Origin: Aliisedimentitalea scapharcae
Lineage (GTDB): Bacteria; Pseudomonadota; Alphaproteobacteria; Rhodobacterales; Rhodobacteraceae
Assembly: GCF_045277565.1 (NCBI RefSeq)
Contig: NZ_CP123584.1
Location: 2,852,001-2,916,000, forward strand
Length of the DNA stretch: 64,000 nucleotides
Reading direction: 5' to 3'
The notes below the pieces were generated by a model. That model saw only the letters and a program-made list of their open reading frames with translations. It was not told the origin of the DNA and ran no database searches. The position numbers and the translations under genes are program-made. Shown piece by piece: positions 8,361 to 16,086 of this stretch (the stretch's first letter is position 1; every line of letters starts with the position of its first letter).

Positions 8361-10346
8361 TCAAAGAAGTCCGCGCGGGATGGTCTTTGACCAGTCCCGT
8401 GACAGAATTTCGGTTTTGTTCGCGCCTTCGGTGGCGCAGACTTTTCTGTGCAGATAGAAATTTGCCGCATCGCACGTCATGGCGTTCTCGGTGTCGATTT
8501 CGACCTGCCAATCGCCGCGCTCAAATGTGAAATTCCACTTTTCCCAAAAGCAGGCCGTGGCCGGGTCATCAGGATGAATGGAAACCTGCAGTGAGACATC
8601 GCTGCCGACGGCCAGGCCGTGATGCGGGTCGCGGGTTTTGCCAAAGTCATCCCGGGTCTCGCGCACAACCACGCCGTCCTCTCGGATAAACCGCTCGGAC
8701 GTGCTGGTTGGGGCACGAAGCTCTTGGGTCTCGAGCTGTGGAAACTCTTGTACAGGTCCGGGGTTGGCTGGGGTGATCTCTGTCGCGACCTGCCGCACAG
8801 GTAGTTTCAGCGTGGTTTTTGCCAGATCCAGCGTGATCGCGGCCTGTTTTGGCGCAGGCCAGACAAGCGGCCAATAGCTGCTGGACAAGGCAAGCCGCAG
8901 CCGCTGCCCGACCCGCAAGTGATGCGCACATTCGTTCAGCTCTATCTGCGCAGTATACGTTTTCCCCGGCACGAGCGCCTCTGGGGTCTCGAAACTCTCA
9001 TGGGCACTCAGGTTCAACGGCCGATAGCTGATACGGAACGATTGCCCGTCAGGTGCAACGTCACACAACCGCACAACCAGCTGTGCAACGGGGCGATCAA
9101 CAGTGAAGGAAAATTCGAATACGGCGCGGCCAAGAAGCTCAAGAGGATCTTGCAAAGGGGCTGTGTCGAAACAGACAGACAGCGCATCATCTTCTTGCTG
9201 ATCACCGGCCAATTCGTTGTCATTGCGCATGCCGGGGCAGAAATAACCGCTGGCCTGGCCAATGTGCGCCAACGTAGAGACTGTCACCTGCCCCGCCTGA
9301 GGCTCCTCGACCAACGCGCCCGTGTCCAAATACATGTTGCGAACAGAAATATTCGGTGACGGCCAATTCTGTTCTGCGATCCATCGGCCTTGGCGGGGGC
9401 TGTTGTGTTCAGTCGGCGGAAAATGCTCCTGCATGAACGCACGATAATCAGGCAGATCTTCAGCGCCGTTGAGCTCGCCCTTTAGCCAGCGATCAAACCA
9501 GCCGATCACCTCGGAATGGAAATCCGCGGGTGCCAATTTGGAAATATGCGCATAGCGATGCTCCCAGGGCCCAATCATCGCCTTGGAGGCGGAATTCAGG
9601 TTCGCGACCAGAGCCGTCGGTGCATTGACATATGCGTCTGCCCAGCCCGTCATCCCCAGGACAGGTATTTTGATCGCAGACCAATCTTCGCAGACCGATC
9701 CATGTTTCCAGAACGCGTCTCGGGTCGGATGGGCCAACCAATCGGCGGCCAGAAAAGGAGACTTGTCGAGCCTTTCGATCCACTCTTCCCGCCAGTCGGG
9801 GCGCAGAAGCGGATCAAGCGGGCGTGTTTGATAGGCAAACATCTGGCTTGACCAATTGATATTGTCGCTGAGCAGACAGCCCCCCATAAAGTGAATGTCG
9901 TCCGCGTATCGATCCACAGTCGAGGCAACGCTGATCACAGCCTTCAAGGCTTCGGGCTGACGGCTTGCCAGCTGCAACCCGTTGAAACCGCCCCAGGAAA
10001 TGCCAATGATGCCAACATTGCCATCGCTCCAGCCCTGATCCGCGATCCACGCTAGAACGTCTTCACCATCGCTTAGCTCTTGCTCGGAATATTCATCATC
10101 GAACACCCCATCGCTATCGCCGGTTCCGGAAATATCCACCCGAACACAAACATATCCCGCGCGGGCAAAAACCGGATGGGTGGTTTCATCCCGCGGTGCC
10201 GTGCCATCGCGTTTGCGATACGGAAGATACTCCAAAATGGAGGGGAACGGCCCGTCCCCCTTGGGCATCCAGAGTCGCGCAGCCAGCCTTCGCCCGTCTG
10301 AGAGAGGGATCCATTGGTTTTCTATTATTTCGATTTGATCAGCCAT
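8361..10346 (-). CDS. CocE/NonD family serine hydrolase (X-Pro dipeptidyl-peptidase-like)
   Basis: 661 residues. The alpha/beta hydrolase part carries the nucleophile elbow GISWGG (S117), the acid motif GWADAY and the histidine motif GPWEHRY, all standard for CocE/NonD enzymes. A C-terminal jelly-roll domain (roughly 370-600) follows, also usual for the family. Members cleave esters, amides or X-Pro dipeptides. There is no signal peptide, so it should be cytoplasmic and act after import. It is the first gene of the minus-strand operon; the regulator gene diverges 98 bp away. Confidence 0.9.
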   Translation of the reverse strand: MADQIEIIENQWIPLSDGRRLAARLWMPKGDGPFPSILEYLPYRKRDGTAPRDETTHPVFARAGYVCVRVDISGTGDSDGVFDDEYSEQELSDGEDVLAWIADQGWSDGNVGIIGISWGGFNGLQLASRQPEALKAVISVASTVDRYADDIHFMGGCLLSDNINWSSQMFAYQTRPLDPLLRPDWREEWIERLDKSPFLAADWLAHPTRDAFWKHGSVCEDWSAIKIPVLGMTGWADAYVNAPTALVANLNSASKAMIGPWEHRYAHISKLAPADFHSEVIGWFDRWLKGELNGAEDLPDYRAFMQEHFPPTEHNSPRQGRWIAEQNWPSPNISVRNMYLDTGALVEEPQAGQVTVSTLAHIGQASGYFCPGMRNDNELAGDQQEDDALSVCFDTAPLQDPLELLGRAVFEFSFTVDRPVAQLVVRLCDVAPDGQSFRISYRPLNLSAHESFETPEALVPGKTYTAQIELNECAHHLRVGQRLRLALSSSYWPLVWPAPKQAAITLDLAKTTLKLPVRQVATEITPANPGPVQEFPQLETQELRAPTSTSERFIREDGVVVRETRDDFGKTRDPHHGLAVGSDVSLQVSIHPDDPATACFWEKWNFTFERGDWQVEIDTENAMTCDAANFYLHRKVCATEGANKTEILSRDWSKTIPRGLL

Positions 10347-10401
10347 GGCGCGAACATGGACAAAGCACTTGCCCCAAACAAGTTAGCGAGTATTGTGTTC
10401 C

Positions 10402-10419
10402 TTTAGCTACTTTTAGCTA
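10402..10419. promoter_or_regulatory. Two direct TTTAGCTA repeats in the operon-regulator divergent region
   Basis: TTTAGCTA occurs at 10402-10409 and again at 10412-10419, exactly 10 bp apart, so both face the same side of the helix; a weaker GTTAGCGA lies at 10382-10389. The sites are between the divergent operon start (10346) and the HTH regulator start (10445). The likely role is operator DNA for the adjacent XRE-type regulator (inferred). Confidence 0.45.
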
Positions 10420-10444
10420 AGGTGCAAAAAGGTGATAACGTCCG

Positions 10445-11242
10445 ATGTCCCGAAATGAAATTTTTTCGAAAAATCTAAAACACCTCTGCGCCGAACGGGT
10501 CTCGATTGCGCAGATTTGTCGGGACATAGGAATCAACCAGCAGCAATTCAGCCGATATCTGAATGGTGCCGGCATGCCTTCTGCGCATAATCTGCGCAAA
10601 ATCTGCCTGAACTTTGGTTTGCAGGAGCAGCATCTTTTTACGGACCCGGTTGAATTCATGGCGCAACGACGCGAAGCGACCCGGAATGCTTCGCCCGTTT
10701 CCCAGGACCCTTTTGCCCACGCCTTTCCGGGGGACATCGCCCGGTTGCGAAAATATATCGGGAGCTACCACATTCATTTTTTCACGCCTTCGTGGCCGGG
10801 CAACGTCATGGTGGGGTTCACGGAACTGTACGAACAGAGTGGGCAAGTGTTGGCCAGAACTGTTGAACGCGGAAAAAACCCGGAACACGGCACCATCAAC
10901 CGGACGCGATATAACGGCAAGTCGAGCTATCTGGGGGGGCGCATTTTTGTAATGGAATTTGAAAGCGATCAGGAAGGGTCAATCACCGAGACAGTGCTTT
11001 ATCCGGCGCATCGCCAGCAACGCACCTATTTGCGTGGCATGACGCTGGGGCTTGCTTGGCGACCGCGCCGCTCTCCCTATGCATCCAGATCCATTTGGAA
11101 ACGGATCGAGGCGTCACAGTCTCTCCGCAGCTCGCTCTCCAAATGCGGGATATATCCGATGGAACATCGTTTCATCACGCCAACTGTACGGGATTTTCTG
11201 CTCGAAAAGACACGAATGACTGGTGAGGTAAATGTTTCCTGA
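10445..11242 (+). CDS. XRE-family HTH transcriptional regulator
   Basis: 265 residues. Residues about 8-65 form a Cro/XRE helix-turn-helix (VSIAQICRDIGINQQQFSRY as the recognition region, then LRKICLNFGLQEQHLF). The rest (about 95-260) has no recognised ligand domain; it includes KYIGSYHIHFFTPSWPG and GGRIFVMEFESD, a beta-rich segment that may bind an effector. The gene diverges from the hydrolase/peptide-importer operon, and the TTTAGCTA repeats lie just upstream, so it probably controls that operon. AAAGGTGA about 10 nt before the ATG can serve as ribosome binding site. Confidence 0.82.
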   Translation: MSRNEIFSKNLKHLCAERVSIAQICRDIGINQQQFSRYLNGAGMPSAHNLRKICLNFGLQEQHLFTDPVEFMAQRREATRNASPVSQDPFAHAFPGDIARLRKYIGSYHIHFFTPSWPGNVMVGFTELYEQSGQVLARTVERGKNPEHGTINRTRYNGKSSYLGGRIFVMEFESDQEGSITETVLYPAHRQQRTYLRGMTLGLAWRPRRSPYASRSIWKRIEASQSLRSSLSKCGIYPMEHRFITPTVRDFLLEKTRMTGEVNVS

Positions 11243-11506
11243 CACCGGTTTGGCTTAGAAGTCAGCTCAAGATAGGGAATTGGGAAACTGGGCTGAACCA
11301 GGTCCCACTTGCCCCGTGACGCGCATCTTCCCAGTTGTGGCAACCGCCGCGCCCGAAGGAGTCCCCACCGATATGATGACTTTATGGAGTGTCGCATCAA
11401 ACATCAAAGGTCGGTCAAACCCAGCGTGATCACAGAGGGGCACCCGCTTCTGACCAAGACCCAAGCCGCGCTGGGACGTTGGAAGGGTTCAGACCGAAGT
11501 GGAGCG

Positions 11507-14500
11507 CTAGGTGGTGGGCAGCCCGGCAATCTCGAGGCCCGAAGCGATACGCTGCCAATCATCGGCGCACCGCCACATCCTTTTGAACCCGCCTGCCAGC
11601 GACGCAACACTGTCCCTTTCCACGACTATGCCACGGCCAAGCAATTCCTGACGACGATGGGAAATGAACAATTTCAACGCCTCCCTGGCATCATTTTCGC
11701 GACCTGAATGGGCATAGGCAGCCACCAGAAAAGCATGGGCCAGCGAATTCAAGAGAGCTTCACCAATCAGAAACCCAACGGCCTGATCATAGTGACCCAG
11801 GTGGAAATGTATTTGTCCGAGGATCCAGTCCAGCGCTGGCGGGTGCAGCGGATCAAGGCGAACGGCTTCATCGACGACCTCCTGTGCCTTCTGAGGTTGT
11901 CCCAACAAGAGAAAGCCATACCCACACCAGGCCATGGATTCCGCTTCGTTGACGATTTGGGACAGCGTCTTTTGGAACTGCACATCGGCTTCACACCACA
12001 AACCGGCGCACAGATAGGCATAGCCAAGCTGGTCCTGAATAAAGACGTCATTGTTATCCAGTGACGCGCCCTTGCGGGCTATGGTCAATGCATGTTTGGG
12101 GGCATCATCGTCGGCCAGCCCCAACCACAAATCCACCACATATGTATCTGCCAGATACATGTAGACCCGTGCATAGTTTGGATCCAACTCCAACGCCTTT
12201 TGGAACAGAATCCGGGCCTTGGCCGTGTCGGTCGCATTCAAACCATCCCGCAGCGCCTTGCCTTGCAGGAGGAGTTCATACGCCTTCATGTTTTCGGTTG
12301 GCTTTTGGGCGATGCGATCGGCCACATCGTGTTGAACCCGCCCCGGCAGCACCGCAATAATGGCCCGGGCGACTTCGTCCTGAACTGCAAAAATATCCTC
12401 AAGTTCACGATCATAGCGATCGGCCCAGATGTGTTTCCCGGTGTCGGAATCGATCAGCTGCGCCGAGATGCGGACCCGGTTGCCGGACTTGCGCACGCTG
12501 CCTTCCAACAAATACTGAACCCCCAATTTTGATCCGATTTCGCTGGTTTCCAGGTTCTGCCCCTTGAAACTGAAGGACGAATTGCGCGCCACGATAAACA
12601 GCGTCCGAAATCTGGACAGCCCGGTAATGATATCTTCTGAAATCCCGTCACTGAAATAATCCTGCTCAGGGTCGCCGCTCATGTTGGTAAAGGGGAGAAC
12701 CGCCACAGAGGGTTTGTCCCGCGTCGCGTAGACCGGGGCGCGCGCGGCCTCGGCGGGCATCCCCGCCTTCAGAAGCCCCTGTCTGATACGGTCGCGATCC
12801 GCCGATCTGCGATACGACAGACCGTTGACATACGCCTCGACAGAGAACTTGGGCTCGAATTCAAAGATCCGGGCTATCGCGTCCGCGGCATCCGCTGGTC
12901 GCCCCAATTCGCCCAGGGCCGAAACGAGATTGACATAGGGTGCGAGATATCCGCTTTCGCGCTGCAAAGACTCGCGGTAACAGCTGACCGCTTCTTCGAG
13001 CCGGCCAGCAAGCCGATAGTTGTTCCCAAGGGCGCGCAGCAACCCGGGTCTGTAAACAGGCGACAGACGCATGGCTTTGCGGACCAATTCGGCACCGCGT
13101 TCAGGGTATCCCGATTTTCGCATTACGGCCGAGGCGACCCCGCCCAGGATTTCGGCATTGTTGGGGGCCAAAGCAATCGCTGTTTCGGTCAACTCCATCG
13201 CCTTATCATGATCGCCAGCGTTCAGATGGGCCAGCGCAAGAATGGCGTGGGCTTCGGCGCAATCGCGATCCAAGGCAAGTGCCCGATGCGCACAGTCAAA
13301 GGTCAATGCCTGGGCCTCGTCGAACCTTTTCCTGTCGACAATGCCGCCCCCCACATCGGCCTCTCCGAAATAAAGCCATGCACGCATACACCAGGCAAAC
13401 GCATAGTCTGGATCCAGGGTCAAAGCCCGATCTATACGTTCAATGGCCTTGGGGCGGTCCTGAACAGATCCGCTCAGAACAGCGTCTGTGGCCAAACGTG
13501 TGCATTCCCACGCCTCGAGATTGTCTGTACCCCTGGACCAGATGCGATGCTGCTCGCCTTCTCGCAACTCCACATCCATGGCCACGACAATCTCGCGGGT
13601 GATGTCGTCCTGCACGGCAAAGATGTCCTGCATTTTCCGATCATATCGTTCGGCCCACAGATGGAGCCCGCTGGTTGCATCTATGAGCTGGGCTGTGACC
13701 CGCACACGCCCTGCCGAACTGCGCACGCTGCCTTCCAACACATAGCGCACTCCCTGTTCGCGGCTGACCTGCTTCACATCGACCGCGCATCCTTTGTAAA
13801 CAAAGGTCGAATTGCGCGCGACAACCAGCAATCTGCTGATCTTGGACAGCGCTGTGATTATGTCCTCTGTGATGCCGTCGGCAAAATGATCCTGTTCCGG
13901 ATCGGAGCTCATGACAGTGAAAGGCAAAACCGCAATTGAGGGCAGTTCGGGAATGGTGAAATCCAATCCGATGGATTCCGCGAATGCCTTGGGTGTTTTT
14001 TGATATTGTTCGCGTTCGGACAGAATACGAAAGGCGTGAACTGGCTCAGAGATGTTTTTGACGGTCTGCTCACCTAGGTCCTCCCACACAAGCGGCAGGA
14101 CATTGTGGACTTCACGATACACCCCTTCGGAAACACAGACACCACCCGGTTCGGCAAGACCTTCGAGCCGCGCGGCCATGTTTACGCCATTCCCAAAGAT
14201 ATCATCGTTCTGGATGATGATGTCGCCAAGATTGACGCCGATACGAAACTGAAATCCACCGCTGTGGTCAAGCAGCAGTGTCTGCCATGCCGTCGCACAG
14301 CTGACCGCATCCACAACGCTTGCGAATTCTGCCAGAATGCCGTCGCCCATCAGCTTCACGATCCGGCCATGATGCTCGGCAACCAGAGGGCGCAGCGTGG
14401 TTTCTATCAGGCTGGAGACCGCCAAAAGCGTTTTGGTCTCGTCACGTTCCATGAGCGTCGAATAGCCCACCAGATCAGCGGCAAGGATTGCTGCGAGTCT

Positions 14501-14509
14501 GCGTTCCAA
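11507..14509 (-). CDS. Class III adenylate cyclase with two TolB-like/TPR halves
   Basis: 1000 residues from a TTG start at 14509, preceded by a strong GGGAGGGG site; no nearer ATG precedes the conserved MERRLAAILAADLVGYSTL. The cyclase domain spans about 1-165, with the metal aspartates in AADLVGYS (D12) and KLMGDGILAEF (D56). A TolB-like segment follows (SIAVLPFTVMSSDPEQDHF from 191), then TPR repeats (about 330-560). A second TolB-like segment (SVAVLPFTNMSGDPEQDYF from 601) and more TPRs complete the protein. The two TolB-like blocks align over about 120 residues exactly 410 apart. Relatives with a single TolB/TPR unit are about 580-600 residues, so this protein has an internal duplication or fusion. 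It lacks membrane segments. The product, cAMP, is inferred from family. Confidence 0.88.
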   Translation of the reverse strand: MERRLAAILAADLVGYSTLMERDETKTLLAVSSLIETTLRPLVAEHHGRIVKLMGDGILAEFASVVDAVSCATAWQTLLLDHSGGFQFRIGVNLGDIIIQNDDIFGNGVNMAARLEGLAEPGGVCVSEGVYREVHNVLPLVWEDLGEQTVKNISEPVHAFRILSEREQYQKTPKAFAESIGLDFTIPELPSIAVLPFTVMSSDPEQDHFADGITEDIITALSKISRLLVVARNSTFVYKGCAVDVKQVSREQGVRYVLEGSVRSSAGRVRVTAQLIDATSGLHLWAERYDRKMQDIFAVQDDITREIVVAMDVELREGEQHRIWSRGTDNLEAWECTRLATDAVLSGSVQDRPKAIERIDRALTLDPDYAFAWCMRAWLYFGEADVGGGIVDRKRFDEAQALTFDCAHRALALDRDCAEAHAILALAHLNAGDHDKAMELTETAIALAPNNAEILGGVASAVMRKSGYPERGAELVRKAMRLSPVYRPGLLRALGNNYRLAGRLEEAVSCYRESLQRESGYLAPYVNLVSALGELGRPADAADAIARIFEFEPKFSVEAYVNGLSYRRSADRDRIRQGLLKAGMPAEAARAPVYATRDKPSVAVLPFTNMSGDPEQDYFSDGISEDIITGLSRFRTLFIVARNSSFSFKGQNLETSEIGSKLGVQYLLEGSVRKSGNRVRISAQLIDSDTGKHIWADRYDRELEDIFAVQDEVARAIIAVLPGRVQHDVADRIAQKPTENMKAYELLLQGKALRDGLNATDTAKARILFQKALELDPNYARVYMYLADTYVVDLWLGLADDDAPKHALTIARKGASLDNNDVFIQDQLGYAYLCAGLWCEADVQFQKTLSQIVNEAESMAWCGYGFLLLGQPQKAQEVVDEAVRLDPLHPPALDWILGQIHFHLGHYDQAVGFLIGEALLNSLAHAFLVAAYAHSGRENDAREALKLFISHRRQELLGRGIVVERDSVASLAGGFKRMWRCADDWQRIASGLEIAGLPTT

Positions 14510-14688
14510 TGAGGCCCCTCCCAGCTTGTTACATAACGGTCATGCCCAAACGTACCCACAAATGGCACCGTCGTGGAACACAAAATCGAACCGCCCGCGG
14601 GTAATGTCACAGGAACGCGGCACACCCTGTGTTGATGCCATGGTCCAGTACAGCGACCACAGCCCCGGAAACCACGGGGCCTTCCGCC

Positions 14689-14714
14689 AAGTCAGTGCAG
14701 GAAGTCAGTGCAAG
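14689..14714. repeat. Short tandem 13-bp repeat
   Basis: AAGTCAGTGCAGG (14689-14701) is followed directly by AAGTCAGTGCAAG (14702-14714), just 3' of the cupin gene. No function is apparent. Confidence 0.5.
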
Positions 14715-14737
14715 AGGTCAATGGCAAGGCCGTGCGC

Positions 14738-15295
14738 TCAGGCCCGGAATTCATCCATATCCACCTTGCGCCGTGCCATGGCGTGGAAGTTTTCCATGCT
14801 GAATTCCACCTGTTCGCCAGAGGTCCAGTCAAACAAAGACCGTTTGATCCGTGTCAGCGGTCCTTCATAGACATGGATCGCGCAACTTTGTTCATCCCCG
14901 TCCGCCGTTATCGCATGGATCGCCTCGGGCCCAAGACGCACGACATCCCCCGCCTGTACCAAGGTATTGCCGCCATGGCGCAGCTGACCAGGCTCGCGTT
15001 TATAGAGAACTTCGACCTCGGTGCCGCGATAAACGGCGATATGAACGCTCATACAATGTTCATGCGGCGCAAAAACGATGTCCGGTGCGTAGCGACAGGT
15101 CCAGATCGAACAGGTCTCGTCCTCGAACATCATCACTTCGTCTTCCTCCAGATCCGCGATGGCATCGGCCAGATCCTGTTTGCGGCTTTGACTGTCGGTC
15201 AAGAGTTCACGCAACGCCAAAGAACGCTCAGGGGATCCGGCGGCTTCCCGAATCTGGTGGACGAGGTCTTCCAGTTTAGCCTGTGGCATGGTCAT
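14738..15295 (-). CDS. Cupin-fold metal-dependent protein (COG5553 / cysteine-dioxygenase-like)
   Basis: 185 residues. After a helical N-terminus (about 1-55), a double-stranded beta-helix begins at ETCSIWTCRYAPDIVFAPHE. The likely iron ligands are the histidines of APHEHCMSVHI and the later AIHAI/CAIHVYEG, an arrangement seen in the cysteine-dioxygenase-like group COG5553. The C-terminal stretch LFDWTSGEQVEFSMENFHAM has no known role. It may be a thiol or small-metabolite dioxygenase, but the substrate is unknown. It is monocistronic as far as can be seen; the next gene, also on the minus strand, is 195 nt upstream. Confidence 0.7.
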   Translation of the reverse strand: MTMPQAKLEDLVHQIREAAGSPERSLALRELLTDSQSRKQDLADAIADLEEDEVMMFEDETCSIWTCRYAPDIVFAPHEHCMSVHIAVYRGTEVEVLYKREPGQLRHGGNTLVQAGDVVRLGPEAIHAITADGDEQSCAIHVYEGPLTRIKRSLFDWTSGEQVEFSMENFHAMARRKVDMDEFRA

Positions 15296-15490
15296 TTATC
15301 CCAATTTCGATGTCCGTCATCTTCCGATCCAAGACCAGAATGCCGAGGCATACTTGCCGATTTGCGACCCCTGCAACATCACGGCCAGCTCAACATGATC
15401 CGTTGCCAATGTTTTTCGGTAACCAACCCATCAGTGACACCGGATGTCTCAACCCGCTGTCCTCACATGGGCCCAAAGGGCCCAAGGGGC

Positions 15491-15883
15491 TCAATCCGTC
15501 AATGCCTGTGCCACACGTGCAAGCCGATCGTTTGCATCGACAACCAGCCCGGCAAGCGCAGGGTCGGCATTCCCCGTCCCACCGTGCATCAACTCTGCCG
15601 CATCCGGAAGACGCACCAGCGCGCCGGACGTGGTGTTTTCGACAACCACGTTGCACGGAAGAAGAAGCCCGATCTCCGGGTTCGCCAGCAACGCCTGATG
15701 GGCCAGAACCGGGTTACAGGCCCCCAATATGGTATAGTTCCTGAATTCCACTCCCAGTTTCTCGGCCAACGTTTTATGCATGTCGATGCGGGTTATGACG
15801 CCGAACCCCTGTTCAGCCAGCGACGCTGTCACCTTGTCCAAAGCGTCTTCAAATGAACATGTCAATTTGATCTGTGCGTGCAT
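15491..15883 (-). CDS. DUF302 domain protein
   Basis: 130 residues covering one DUF302 domain: SFEDALDKVTASLAEQGFGVITRIDMHKTL, EFRNYTILGACNPVLAHQAL and IGLLLPCNVVVEN are the diagnostic blocks. (The first block is conserved in DUF302 proteins generally.) GGGAGA lies 9 nt before the ATG. DUF302 proteins are small and often found with redox or sulfur genes; the biochemical role is not established. No membrane or signal segment is present. Confidence 0.82.
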   Translation of the reverse strand: MHAQIKLTCSFEDALDKVTASLAEQGFGVITRIDMHKTLAEKLGVEFRNYTILGACNPVLAHQALLANPEIGLLLPCNVVVENTTSGALVRLPDAAELMHGGTGNADPALAGLVVDANDRLARVAQALTD

Positions 15884-16086
15884 ATCCGGGTTCTCCCATG
15901 TGGCATCTGTTCAAAAAGTTCTTCTATGCAATTTGGGGCGACCGGGGGCCACCCGTGCCGGTTCTCTGTCAATTGGAACAGAGCCCCCTGCACCATACCA
16001 AAACTCAGCTGCTCTGCTCATGTGAACAATTGACGCTTGCCACACCCGTCACCCAATCGTCCCCATCAAAGATACGACAGGCAGCG

